A stretch of 64,000 bases of DNA from Leptoclinus maculatus (taxonomy: Eukaryota; Chordata; Actinopteri; Perciformes; Stichaeidae), in assembly GCA_032191485.1 (NCBI GenBank), contig JAVDOI010000007.1, positions 2,832,463 to 2,896,462 on the forward strand, in the 5' to 3' direction. The translations under genes and the position numbers were made by a program. Each line of letters opens with the position of its first letter. Position 1 is the first letter of the stretch. Of this stretch, positions 24,391 through 36,268 are shown piece after piece. The notes under the pieces were generated by a model that did no database searches, was not told where the DNA came from, and saw only the letters and a list, made by a program, of their open reading frames with translations.

Positions 24391-25529
24391 ATTTGTACTG
24401 CATCAGCTGACTTCCTCCTTTCCTCCCGTCATAATTACATCAACCCCTAGTGGTGAGCTTCGTCGTCTTCCATTTGTATCAGTGAACAACCCTATTAATA
24501 GATGAAAATCCATCTATGAGGCTGATGTCGGCCGATAACGTCGAAGCGGGAGCAAAAGGTCACCTCTCCATTCTATTGTGTTGTTGGTCAAGGTCCACAT
24601 TTCACATGATATGAGAAAAAAAACTGATCACTTTTACTAAGCTGAGGTTACATTTAGATTTTTTTTTTTCTTTTCTGGAAGCTGTGACAATATAAGCATT
24701 CGGACAAAGAGTTTGCTGGTACGCCGATGTTACTATGAAAACAAACGGAACCTTTCTTTCTGACAAGCTGTATCCGTGGGTGTCGTTGGTTGGCACTTAG
24801 CAACACTGCTGCCATAGTTATCGCCAGTCTCCTGTTGAAAACAAAGACTATCTGTCGTTTCCTGTCTACCACGTTCTGCCACACTGGGAACGTTAGTCAG
24901 TCACTGAGTCACCGAGTGTTGTAAACCGTGTCCGTCCACTGAGCAGTAAATGCCTTATCAGTTATACAAAGCTCCTACAACACATTACTCCACAAACATC
25001 CTGCACTCTCTCTCATGTTGGCGCCCCGGTATTGTCACTCCGGAAGTCTGCCTAATTACAGTAGTGACATGTTGATTATACATGACTCAATATTGAACAA
25101 AAGCACTCACATTACCAGCAAAGGCACAGACAACATTACAATGTTCTTATGCTTTCGAATATAACATGTGAACCAATCACAAGAAAGCTCTCTTCCTGGC
25201 TTTTTTGAGCTCTGTCCTCACAGGGAGGGTTGCCAGGTTTGGTGCCACTTTGCGAGTGCTAATAACCTGTGTTTACCAACCATATCTAGCACCTCACACT
25301 GTAGAGTAGATGGGGATTCTGCAGAGAAGTACTGGACAGTTGGAAAAAACCTTGTGCAACGTGTAGGTCATGGGTAATTTTAACATGCACGGGTCGATAC
25401 TGTATGTCCCATGTGTTTGGAAAGGTGTGTTGGAAAAGAGTCTGATCTGTTTCATGTCACTGACCAGAGTCAAGCTAATTTAATGCCTGTTGTCATAGTT
25501 TGGTTGTACAGGGGCATGCACATTCAGGC

Positions 25530-26050
25530 TACATCCATACCAGTAAAGTTTTCGTTTTAAAATGTATAACTGTTGCTATGTTGACTCCTAGCCTCCACAC
25601 TGCCCCGGTCTTTTGGAATCCCTAAAACAGAGACGTTTGGAAAACACAGCTGAAGCCATTCTAGTTAGAAATATCCGGAGACCTTTGAAAACGATGACTC
25701 AGTCGCCCAGACTAGCTTTCCTTGATCGGGTCTCATCAGTCACGACGTGTCCTTTCCTGATTCGTCACGCCCCTATCACATGACCCTTTTCCCGCAAAAA
25801 AAACCCAAACGTCATCAGCCTTGACTCAGTGGTTAATTCAACACGGATTTACATGTGTTGCTGGCCTTGTTGTCTATGCTAGCATCACACAGTTTAACTC
25901 TACCACCGCCTGCATGCACCAAAGAGAAGCTATTATTCGACCGCTTTGCGTCAATTAACGTGTCCGGCGGGCGTTATCAGCCCTGGTCATGTGATATGCG
26001 TTGGAACGCTCGTCTGGATGGAGATCGTACAACTGAACCTGAGTGGGGAA
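25530..26050. mobile_element. Possible non-autonomous DNA element
   Basis: The left edge ggctacatccataccagtaa followed by gttttcgttttaaaa, and a right-hand segment cgctcgtctggatggagatc, resemble the two ends of a fish element whose termini read like a phrase rich in tccacac/gtgtgga. I could not find a target duplication and the ends are divergent. Confidence 0.3.
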
Positions 26051-26099
26051 CATTTGGTGAAAGATACATGTTTAGTTTCTTTACTTCAACTTTTATGTA

Positions 26100-26565
26100 A
26101 GACTTGCTCGCTTCAAGGACCCTGAAGCGAGCAAGAAAGATCGTAGCCGACTCCTCTCACCCTGGACACAAACTGTTCATGCCCCTTCCATCTGGCAGGA
26201 GGCTGCCGTCCATCAGGACCAAGACCTCACGCGACATGAACAGTTTCTTCCCATCGGCAGTTGGGCTCATCAACAAAGCCCGGGACCCCCACTGACTCTG
26301 TCATCCCCAGGACAATTTCCTACCGGTCACTCCCCTGCACATCCACTCTCTGTTTCGTCATTTGACACTTTACATTACACTTCATCATACTTGTTTATAG
26401 TACTGTTATCTGTTTATTGTGCACTTTATTTTATATTCTATTGTAAATTTTAATAAGTTTCTATTTCTTGCACTGTGTTGATTGTTATTGTTATGCACCA
26501 CCCGTCATGTCAAATCCCTTGTATGTGCAACATACCATGGCAATAAATGGTTTCTGATTCTGATT
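26100..26565 (+). mobile_element. LINE 3' end (L2/CR1-like) with reverse transcriptase C-terminal fragment
   Basis: The frame 26104-26295 encodes ARKIVADSSHPGHKLFMPLP, then SGRRLPSIRTKTSRDMNSFF and PSAVGLINKA, the C-terminal block typical of L2-like non-LTR elements. An untranslated tail with gcaataaa and a ttctgattctgattc end follows. It is homologous to 5095-5335. It is truncated at the 5' side, so it is an inactive copy. Confidence 0.75.
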
Positions 26566-27139
26566 CATGGGTACCTTGCAAGAGGTCAACAAATCAGTAG
26601 TTTTACCACCTCTGCAAACCCATCGACTGCTGAGCAGTTCTTCAGTGTATTACATGGCGTCAGTAGCCGTGTTACCATTTAATTGTCTCTCTGCTACAGT
26701 GTAGTTTGGTCAGTGGTTGGCACCATAGGCTACACATGGCTGTAATCCGCCACCATAAAGAGAAGAACCAGAGGTTGGGAAACAAAACATGTCGGCTTGG
26801 CCATCTAACCATCTAATAGAGAAACACGGAGAGAGGTCTTCAGGAATTTGCCGATGTCAGTAAAGACATTTCCATATCCCACTTATTCAACTCTTATTCA
26901 ACAAATGAAAAAAACATTGTCCCTTTCCATGTAGCTTTTCTAATGCAATGCTTCAAAATGCGCATAAGACACATCCTCTCAATGAGTTTGGTTTGGCAAC
27001 ACAAATACCCTGGTGGGGTCTGTCTTGAATTGGTTACAGAGAAAGTAAGACATTTATTTCCAGATTTCGTATTGATTGTATTTTTTCTAAGGATATCTGA
27101 GTTATTGATGAACTCCCTTTTGTAATTGTATACGAATGA

Positions 27140-27760
27140 GTATTAATGTAGGAACAATGCATTATTAATCATGAATTAAGTGTTTACTCATACTTAACTA
27201 ATGCTTCATAGCGTGCAGTTATTATAAATTGTTACAGTTTTTCTGTTGAGAAGATAACTGAGACTTGTAAGTTTTAGGCACTGCTGGCCTTTCAATGTCA
27301 TTTGTAAATGCTTTGTAAGGCATAGTCCTCACTTTAGATGAGGTCACACAAAATACTTAACTAGTAACTACCTGAATAGTCATGAATTGCAGTATTAATG
27401 TGTTCATAAAACATCTACTAACACAGTAACATTAGTGCATATTTAAATCATATGTATAAATGCATGCATATGTGCATCTAAAATATTTCTTAATTATTTA
27501 CTTTTATAAATGCTCCTATTAATCATTGACAACTCCTGAATAATTGGTTTGTAATATATATAATACTTAATTTACAATGGGGGAATCCATCATTTATAAA
27601 AAAATTATATAGTTTATTAATCAAGAATAAAAACATTCATAACTGTTTATGAATTGCATACTAATGAGTGTTAATGTAGGAACAATGCTTTATTGGTGAT
27701 GAATTCAATGTTTACTCATACTTAACTAATGCTTTTATTACAAAGCGTCACTGTAATATT
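27140..27760. repeat. AT-rich segment duplicated at about 520-bp spacing
   Basis: The block ttaatgtaggaacaatgc, followed by gtttactcatacttaactaa and tgctt, occurs near 27146 and again near 27670. Intervening sequence contains many related taat/atta words. It could be two monomers of a satellite-like repeat or two arms of one element. Confidence 0.5.
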
Positions 27761-28189
27761 TTGTCAATCTTTTATGTACAGTATTTTGTTTTTCTGCTAT
27801 TTACATTCTTTTCACCTTTTTTTGTCATAAATATTCTCACTATTTGCTCCACGGGAAGCTGGTATAGTAAATCACACCGTGATAATATTTCCTGTGTTTT
27901 TCTAGTTTTTAATGGAGTTTGAAATACAACCCTGTGACTCTAAACAGACCGGTTGAAATTTAGAAGAAAGCTGACAGTTGGCAGCATCTGCACTCAAAAT
28001 AATCTCCCTGGAAGCATTGCAACCTTTCTATCTGTCTTAGTTTGTCTTTAAAACCCTCACGGTAGGGCAGTATAGATCTTTGGTGTAACACACAGCAGGA
28101 TACATTTGATTTGCTGGATTTTGCTTATGTTTGACAATAGTACGTTTTATCAAAGGTTGCAGGCTTCTTCCCCGACATATAATATTATC

Positions 28190-28650
28190 CTGCTCTCCTG
28201 CTCTTTTCTCTGACTAGTTCCCGATTAGACCTCCTCTGTTTTTTTTTCCCTTTCTCTTCCCCCATTGTTACATCCATCTCTCTTGTGCCTCACTCTGCTC
28301 CACTTCTCCCATCGTTCCCGCTTCCATTCATCTCTCCACCTCGGCTTTTGTAGTGTCTGTCCCCCCCCTCCAGCCTCCTCAGATTCTGCTTCCTCATTTT
28401 AAATCCTCCTCTGTTCTCTTGGCTTTTTTCCCATCTGCCATGCCTCTTCTTTCATCCGCTGCCCCCTACAGCACGTCTCCCTTCCTTTCTCCCAAGACAC
28501 TCTCTCCATACTGAGGCCACCTACACCCCTATTTTTCCTTTCATTAGCCTCCTCTATCACGTCCTGTTTTTGCATCTTTCTCTCCCTCTTACATCTCTGC
28601 CTTACCACCATTCCTCTCCTCTCTGGTACTCACCGGCCTTACTCCTTTTT
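28190..28650. repeat. Pyrimidine-rich tract
   Basis: The plus strand is dominated by C and T for over 400 bp (runs such as ctttctcttccccc and cccccctccagcctcctc), so the transcript of the minus-strand host gene would be purine-rich here. No gene is recognised. Confidence 0.5.
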
Positions 28651-29236
28651 TTTTATCATCCCGTATAATTTGGGAAGTGCGACATTGACGAGCGGTACGA
28701 AATTTTAGACTATTTCTACACGTTTCCTTTACAATATTATGAAAGAGTTAACACTATGTAAATCTGTTTTACTCATATATTTTGTGAAAGGCCAAATGTA
28801 AAAAAACGCTAAGAATTTGTATGTCTGTTGTCTGGTTTCTCCCTTGCGTAAAATAGCAAGCCTTTCCACTAAGCTCTCCCCCTAGAGGCCTGGAGAACTC
28901 CCGTAGTGTTGACTGAATATGCAGCATTTTTCAGCTGCATTTGTTCCCGGGGTTTGCGTATCGTGTCTGTACTTGCAGCTTGTTTGCCGTTATTACATTT
29001 GTTTTGGCCATTGTAGCATTTTTGCCCTTGTCGGCAACCGTACATATTTGGTTAGGATTTTTTTATGCATAAACATTTGGCAAGGTGATTTTGTGTTACG
29101 GTTCGCAAGTTTAGGGTCGAGATTTGGTTATGGTTTAATTATGTCAAAAACTGAACAATTTGAGTCAACACTGACAAAGATGTTGTGATGTCAGTGTAAA
29201 GGTCATTGACAGAAGTCAAATAGCTGTGGAGATAAC

Positions 29237-29819
29237 TGTGACGGTTCTATTGGACTCGTCGTTGTTTTGTTTTTTAGGGCTTCTTAGGTTATGTCCACCC
29301 TAAAACATTTGCATTGATTACATTTTGAGGGGTTTTGTTTGTCTCAGGGTTCAGTTTGGTTTTTACTGGATCGATGTTTTCTTTTGTGAGGAGTGTTGGG
29401 TTTTGTAATTGTGAACTTCTTTATAGTTTGAGTTTCCTCTGCTTCCTCTGTGTGTTCCTTATGTGTTCCTGTAGCCCTGCCCAGCATGTCTTATCTTAGC
29501 ACACCTGTTTAGTGTCCAGCCTCTTCCGCCCGCCTTTGTGTTGCCGCTCCTTCTTATCTTGTTACCCAATCATAAGGCTTCCCTCCTCATTCCAGTTGCC
29601 TGCCCTCTCCAGCTGAGCCTGGTCTTGTGATTAGCTACTCGTGTATTTATACCTTTCTGGTTTTTGTTTGTTCGTTATTCGCCATTCCCAGTGTTGAAGC
29701 CCAATCGTTGTTCTTAGTGTTCCAATGTTTCTACTTTGTATGAAAGAGTTTATTCTTGAGTTCCCGTCTCCTGCCTGGTGCTGTTTCTGCATTTGGGCCC
29801 ATCTACTTCAAACGTGACA
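29237..29819 (+). mobile_element. Candidate solo LTR
   Basis: It starts TGTGACGG and ends CGTGACA. The ending catttgggcccatctacttc followed by aaacgtgaca has the wording I associate with fish LTR-type repeats. A TATA-like tatttata lies at 29644. The flanking 5-mers do not match, so a target duplication is lacking and the limits are tentative. Confidence 0.35.
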
Positions 29820-30425
29820 GTCACTGACTGTAAAGGATCTGACAATTCATATTACAACTTTGTAAAGTTGATATATACATTCATATAATACTTTGTGAGC
29901 AGGATTTTTTTGGCTTCGCTGTAAATTATGTCCTAAAATAGTTTTTTTTTCTAATATGTGGAGATAGTGAAGGTTTTGTTCCATTAAGTGGGAAATTAGC
30001 AGCACAGCACCTATGAATGAAGCTTCAAACTATTTGGTACAGCCCTAAAACAGGAACTGTATAACATTTTTGGAAATGAACGTGAACCCGTCCAGGGCCA
30101 GTCGGGTTCAGGCAAAGAATGAAAGCTCTATGATGGAGCAGTGAAAATGTCAAGGATTACATGTGCACCTGCTCGGATAAGGTGCACTGTACAAGGCGTA
30201 GTCATGATCTCGGCCGCATTGATGGATGGAGTCTGCCCAGATGCAACCTTTGTGGATGTCATATTGACCGACATGTCTCATAAGAAGAACCGAGGTCTAG
30301 ATCCTGGCTCTGGTGTCCATCCGTCTGTTTCCCATACCACATATTTATATTCACAACACATGTTCTTATGACATATAAGCGAATGCAGAAACAGAACCAT
30401 AGCAGAGTTATATCATGCTTTAGGG

Positions 30426-30703
30426 CAGTGGTTCCCAAACTGTTTCTGTCAAGCCCCCCTTTGATGATATAGGAACATTGTAAGCCCCCCCACCGCAACC
30501 GACCCCACCCACCCAAAATGGGTCGTACCTTCTTTGTTTTGAATTAATTGCATTATAATATATAAACTCTATGAAATATATTTTTTCTTTCTAAAATAAG
30601 TACATCTCACTTCAAAGTTTATTGTTCAGTTTGTTTTACTGAAAAAATTAAATTAAATTTCCCAAAAAAATCTTTCTCTGGGGGGCGTGGTTGGAACACA
30701 GTG
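30426..30703. mobile_element. Short hAT-like (Charlie-type) non-autonomous element
   Basis: The left end cagtggttcccaaactg is followed by a C-rich agccccccctttg segment. The right end ggggggcgtggttggaacac followed by agtg is roughly its inverted counterpart. The 8-bp flanks (ctttaggg and tatgtcac) do not match. Confidence 0.42.
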
Positions 30704-31897
30704 TATGTCACGTCGGTTCTGCTTGATTTCTTTTTCTTTTCTTTTTATTTCTTAGGTGCAACCATATGATATAGTGCCCTATCTTTACAACTTGTTTGCA
30801 ATTGTATTTGTTATAATTTTATTTATTAAGACGCACATACAATTAGGGATAAATGAAAGCCGGGGACACAACAACACAAGAATGGTGTGATTTGTCTCCA
30901 CTAAGAGGACTGATCTTTACGTGGATGCCTAATCATGACATATGTTTATATATGTTTAATATTCTAACTCTAATCCAGAACTCGGGTAGATATTTTCCAT
31001 ACTTGTGAGGACATTTGTCTGTCACTGTTAAGGTAACACATTTTAAGGTGTTTTTATAGCACTATTAACTGAATAGCAATAACAAAAAAAAGCTTTTTTT
31101 TACCGTTTTGTTACTTTTGGACTGTAGTGAGGGATGTTCTTGTAGCAGTTAACTGAACAATCATTTTTTACGAAAAGTAATTTTGTTATTTTCCTGGAGT
31201 TTTACAACGAATATCCAGCAACACGAGCAATTAGCCCATGCATTGTTTGGGCTACAAATACTCATTTTGAGGTTAAGATTGTGGTTGGATTAAAACAATT
31301 ACAGAACTGACATTACTAAAACGTTATTGTGAGGAACTTTTGACGGGTTAAGAAACAGTTTTGATGTAATACTACTTCCTTTACTATGATGTACAGTAGG
31401 TCATATTAAACAATACCATCAAGATGGGCTTTTTCTATAAAGTTATGCTTAATGCTTGTCATTGGTCAGGAGCTGAAAATCACCTTGCTGCACCCTGTTG
31501 GGAGCCAACATAGACACCATGCTGCAGGAGAAGCAGGCCGTAATGCTGCAGTAAAATGTGAGGTTTTCTAAAGGGATCCTTTAAACACTACCGCTTTTAT
31601 CCACGGGGACAGTCCAAAATCAACATAGAATTAAAGTTCCTTGCAGTAGCTTCAAGTTCGGAACTTATGTGACAAATAAGTCAACGATGATTTTTGGGTT
31701 TCACACAGGACAGAATCCACGGCCTCTTGGGTAAAAGTCCGATGTTTTTAGACTCACCTGTCCACCCTGACCTCCTTCCAGTATTGTTTTTTCCCCACTG
31801 TCTACAGCAACACTGGCCCTCACAATAGACTTTGGTTACTTAAAGTGAAAGCACAAACTCCGAAACACATGGCCACACAGGAGTCACACACACTTAC

Positions 31898-31956
31898 AAA
31901 GTCTGCCTCTTTGTTGTCTTCAGCCTCTTCATCGTCACTCTCCTCACTGTTCTCAT
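31898..31956 (-). CDS. agbl1: AGBL1-like cytosolic carboxypeptidase, acidic exon
   Basis: A 59-bp exon with acceptor ttgtatccag and donor GACTTT/gtaagt. Two bases complete the codon from the exon at 32573-32738, then 19 codons encode ENSEESDDEEAEDNKEADF, ending in phase 0 as the next exon needs. CCP1 and CCP4 have a comparable acidic stretch just before the DD-LETD motif, and that motif follows in the next exon here. The segment is likely disordered. Short length and low complexity would make it weak alone. Its place in the phase-consistent chain supports it. Confidence 0.7.
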
Positions 31957-32572
31957 CTGGATACAACAGGGAAAACAGAGCAGCCAGAGTCAGTGTTCTA
32001 CACGTGTGTGTTTGTTTGGAAGTCCACTCGCGACATTCAGTAAAGTGAACTCTGTGACACTTTGCAGGGAACTCGTCGCTGCTCGGATTGGGAGGAAACG
32101 GACGATACCCAAACATTAAAACAATGTCATACTCACACAGTTTTAAAAACTTCACATCTGTAAATTTACATAACAATCAATTCATGAAAATTATTTTAAA
32201 CTGACTTGAAGACAAACACAAACACAAATGTTGGACTACACTTCATCCAAAATACATTTAACAGTACATTCAAAATACAAATGCTGAACCAAACAATAAA
32301 GCAGGCTAAGAAATGCAATGCACTTCATTGAAGGTGCTGAATTTGAAATCCAGAGCATTAAACAAACATCAAACCAATATTTCCAACGTAGAGATATAGC
32401 AGAGTAATGGCAACTTGAGCAGAGAATTAAGTCACACTGTCTTGTAGCAGGTTCGGCCTTACCTTAAAATGTCCCAAAAATGAAAAGTAGTGTATGTTAT
32501 ATTTATCATCCACCGAGTCAGTAACTGCTACCAAAGGTCTGCTGAATGTTGATGTGAAGGGAATACTAATAC
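31957..32572 (-). other. Intron of the AGBL1-like gene (616 bp)
   Basis: Donor gtatta next to 32573, acceptor next to 31956. No repeat or RNA gene recognised. Confidence 0.65.
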
Positions 32573-32738
32573 CTGGTTCCGCATCCATATCAGGGACAGC
32601 ATGCGGTCTTCCGGGCATGGGGAAGGTGTATGCAGACCGGTCTGATGTCAGTGGAAGAGGTGTTTTAGGAAGACACTTTCTCATCAGCTGCACAGAGGGC
32701 TCCACCAGAGACTCCAGGCCTTTACTTAGCAAACATGT
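32573..32738 (-). CDS. agbl1: AGBL1-like cytosolic carboxypeptidase exon (end of armadillo-like region)
   Basis: Acceptor ctctctgcag and donor GAACCAG/gtatta bound 55 codons plus one base. The product contains GLESLVEPSVQLMRKCLPKT, then PLPLTSDRSAYTFPMPG and a short acidic MDAEP tail. From memory AGBL1 has a Leu-rich MEPV-helix, a C-P-PLPL segment and SAYAFPVPG at the same place. The SAY-FP-PG wording favours AGBL1 over AGTPBP1, which has SAFHFQLP there. It starts in phase 0 directly after the CAG that ends the exon at 34448-34656. Confidence 0.8.
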
Positions 32739-34447
32739 CTGCAGAGAGACAAACTCAGTTAACAGAATGTATAGAAGATCAATGGGCTGTAACAGGAGAG
32801 ACAATGTGCCGAAAGACGTCCATCAAATCTATTTCCAAGCATTTGTGCTACGAGATCTAACCCCCCGTTATGCTTTATTCATGTGTTGCACTGTGGGAGA
32901 ATGTTTAGGGAAGAGACTAAACCTTGCCCATTTCAACCTCTAACGAAAAAAGGGCTTTTTATTTCAGAACCAACCCATCACTTTATCAAGGACAGAAGTC
33001 CTTCATTCAGTGCCTATTAACTCTATTTGAGGAGCAGTAAGCTCCCCATTATCTTTAGGTAAAAGTGCACTGAATGGATAGCGCACATAACTGTTTGCTT
33101 CACTCATTGGTTAAAGAAACCCAGCTCTCCTCTATTAAACCTGTCACAAATGTCAACTCATTATACGAGCACTAACAGAGATATCATTATGCAAGTATGT
33201 GCATGTGATATACAAAAACATGACTTAACGTGACTTAACTTACCTACACAACCTAAAGTAAGTCAATGTTGACTTTTCCTTTCAGACCGTTGTGTGGTTG
33301 CCAACAGGTTTATTGACAAGAGGAAAGGGTGAAACCATCGACTGTAAGAAGTGGACATCATCATCGTGACGTCACCTATTGGTTTGTGAACCATGAGAAA
33401 CGACGTAGTGAGTTTCTCGCCAACACTATATTTTACGAGATTACATGTGAACACATCATGATACGTTTTAATTTACCTTCACCCAATACTAATTTTCACT
33501 GAACAGCCTGAACGCATCATAATGTAACCAAACAGGACCTTCGGTCGTTGGACATTAGCTATTCTGACACAATTACTATCTCTCCTCCTTTCAATTATAT
33601 TGTTTTTTTTTACAATGTGACATGATCAGAGATCGGCCACTAGAAAAGCATAAATGCTGATGTCTTGATCGCATATATGTTACTGAATATTGGCGATAAA
33701 CATCAGTGTGAAATAAAGTTTTACTGGAAATCGTTATGGTTAAACTGTAATTAATCTGCAGTTCACATGCTTGCCGAACCGTGAGGGTGGATCCATACGG
33801 ATCACGGATCGACAGTGGTCCATTACACCACTATTTGAAAGCCAGGTGCATCTCATACAGACGCTAACGGGTGCCTCTTGCGTCGGTATCATGGGCGCCG
33901 CGGGCCACTGACCAAGCATCCGTAATTGACGCCTTGGGAGCCAACAGGCTGCCACTGCTGAATTTGAGGCGTTGACGTTTGTTAAAGCATGAACCGTGGG
34001 ACACTACCCAAACCATTTAGACTGAATATTATTTGGACCCGGCCTGACTCAGGTCCTGGGTCGTACCTTTGACAGCAGGAGACAAATGAAACAGAGAAGA
34101 CCTCAGAGTAGCTGTTCACAGTATGACTTTCTGTTGACGGTGTGGAGGAAAAGATTTTCTTTGGGGGCTGGAAAAAACTGACCCTAAAGATGAGGACAAC
34201 CTCCATGAATAGAAAGGGGGACTGCCAATAATACTAGCCACTGCAATGTTAAGACATCATACATACAGTACAGTGCTTTTTACAAAAAGGGGGGGAGGCA
34301 AGACAGATGAGCAAAAACAAAGGTACTGTTCCCGGTGGGGAGACTGAATGTATGTGTCAGGGTATACGAAATAAAATATGAACCACAGTCTATCCCAACA
34401 GCAGGAAAGAGAAAAAAAATGGATTATTGGCATGATTTGAACCTTAC
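32739..34447 (-). other. Intron of the AGBL1-like gene (1.7 kb)
   Basis: Donor gtaagg next to 34448, acceptor next to 32738. It contains a fragment of repeat family A in inverted orientation at about 33333-33400 (gaagtggacatcatcatcg, tattggtttgtgaacc) and a mosaic family C copy at about 33740-33960 (ggccactgaccaagcatccg). The remainder is unremarkable. Confidence 0.6.
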
Positions 34448-34656
34448 CTGTGTCGTTACGTACAGCAGTCGGATGCCTCCCTGGGATACGAACGCCTGTC
34501 TGCCGGCAGTACTGTGAGTGACCTTATGGAGGCAGCGCAGCAGCGAGTGGCAGATCGCCATGGTGGCGTGTTGGGTTGCCTTGGCGTGCCAGTCCTCGTA
34601 AAGCCGCAAGAGGCCAGAGACGTAACCCATGGATACCACCGAGCAAACATTAGCCT
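34448..34656 (-). CDS. agbl1: AGBL1-like cytosolic carboxypeptidase, armadillo-like repeat exon
   Basis: Acceptor ctccctcacag and donor ACACAG/gtaagg bound 209 bp: two bases finishing a Lys codon from the 38-bp exon, then 69 codons. Motifs in order are MGYVSGLLRLYEDWHAK, ICHSLLRCLHKVT, STAGRQAFVSQGGIRLLYV and TTQ. AGBL1/AGTPBP1 have at the same positions a GYV-LL-DWH segment, an LL-CL helix and a GR-AF-G-ILF-T segment, which I recall as N-terminal armadillo-like helices. The Arg-Arg-Ala ahead of GYV in the mammalian paralogs is not kept here. This region probably positions the enzyme on its substrate. It is not catalytic. Confidence 0.85.
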
Positions 34657-35234
34657 CTGTGAGGGAGAGACACAGACAAACAGGAGAGGGAGGGGAGGGA
34701 CGTCAGTGCTCTTCCTCTGTTGACACCGACTTCAATAATGGCTATCTGGACAGGATGTGGGGTGAGCGAATCCACATGAAATCCAGCAATGTGTACGAAC
34801 TCAAGGCTGCCTTAAGATCTGGGGTTCCGAGCTACGTCTGTCCATTTGGCATCACAGTGTCGCTCAGTCTCTCTGCATCCACTCTGATCCACACAAAGCG
34901 GCAGCATGAACACACATGAATTACTCACAATCGATCCAACAGCAACAAGAAAACTTCACACAGATAATAGAGTTGTAGCATACTCGTAAAAATATCTTAT
35001 GCTGCTCTGTGTCATGTATCTGTGTCAAAGAGAGTCCTCCTCCATGTCTGTGGGTTTGTTTCCTCCCACAGGCCAGAAACATGCATGTTAGGGTAACTGT
35101 CCACTCTTAATTGCCCATTGGCATTTATCGAAATGTGAATGGTGGTCTGTGTATATGATGTCATTAAAAAAACTCACTTTCTCAGTGCTTATACACATAC
35201 ATTTGGGTATCTGGAGTGCCTATCAACGATAGGC

Positions 35235-35560
35235 TGTGTATAAGAAGTGGACGTAGTCAGCGTGATGCCATCCATTGGGTTTTGGACTGTCGCTTTGAAG
35301 CCTTCTTTGTTTTTAGTAACCAGAAGTGACTTGAAAGGGTTAAAGTTCTAAGACGAAAACAGAATAGACCGGACAACGCCGGGGTAGCGACCTGTCAATC
35401 ACAAGGCAGCCCCGCCCCTAAAGCATACACTGCTTTATAGTCTATTTGACTCTAAATGGACCATAATTTACTAAATGAACATCATGCTGTATTGAAGAAG
35501 ACTTGAAACTAGAGATTGAGACCATAAACTCATGTTTACAATGTTTACTGAGAGAATAAA
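35235..35560 (-). repeat. Dispersed repeat family A, copy 2 (inverted)
   Basis: Reverse complement of the block shared by the other copies. It includes ataagaagtggacgtagtca, gcgacctgtcaatcac, ccataatttactaaatgaac and accataaactcatgtttac. Confidence 0.6.
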
Positions 35561-35859
35561 TCAAGTGAGGATTATAACTAATAACTGTAGGCAGTTTAAT
35601 TCCATTGTAGGTAATGTAGGCACAAGGAAGAACAATGAGCGGATAAAAAAAGATGACACCTCTGGTTCTGCTGCATTGATTTTGATCATTCTTTTTGTTT
35701 TGTCCATCATGGGTCCAACAATGTTATAGGAGTGCAGTAATAAACACATAATTGGAGCATCAGTAGACCCATACGAGTGAATGACAGGATGCAGCAGATA
35801 TCTTTCTATCTCGTAGGACGTGTTTCAGGCTACCGTCAATATGTTAATGTAATTTGATG

Positions 35860-36000
35860 AAAGAAATTTGCAGAAGGGTTCCAAGAACAGAGCCCTGAGG
35901 CACTCCGTAGATCAGAGAAGAGTAAGGTAACAAAAGAGAGCCAGGAGCAACAGCGGACATCCTCCCCTCATCTACACTAATGTAGTAGCACATTCAGCCT
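35860..36000 (-). pseudogene. Small LINE reverse transcriptase fragment
   Basis: On the minus strand a frame reads SSLIYGVPQGSVLGTLLQIS, containing the VPQGSVLGxLL motif B of non-LTR reverse transcriptases. Nothing else of the element is recognisable on either side, so this is a very short remnant of an old insertion. Confidence 0.6.
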
Positions 36001-36268
36001 CATGACTCACACCACAAACACACACACATAAACCCTCATCTGTGTGTGTAGAATGTCCAGCCAAGAGAAAGATGAATTTGGTAAATAAGGGAAACTAGTG
36101 GAATCATACCATTCCATATCATGACCTTTTTAAAATCATCAGACTTTCACACACTCACTCTCACATTGAAAGACATTTCTGCATATGTCAAAACACGATG
36201 AATAAGATAAATGGATACCAAGTTTCATTTACACCTTCAGACAGTAAATACTTTCTTCATATAACTTA

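Larger units (their letters stand above)
18360..31897 (-). other. Intron of the AGBL1-like gene (13.5 kb)
   Basis: Donor gtaagt next to 31898, acceptor next to 18359. It holds a LINE with a nested TIR element, the EnSpm-like and DUF4806-type remnants, a LINE tail, a duplicated AT-rich segment, a pyrimidine-rich tract, a candidate LTR and a hAT-like short element. Family C fragments lie at 24120-24390 and about 31620-31790. I recognise nothing in 21750-22490, 24400-25520, 26570-27130, 28650-29230, 29820-30420 and 30710-31610. Confidence 0.6.

Noticed and set aside
28399..28611. 70-codon minus-strand Arg/Lys/Glu-rich frame
   Set aside because: Translation of the purine-rich complement of a pyrimidine tract.
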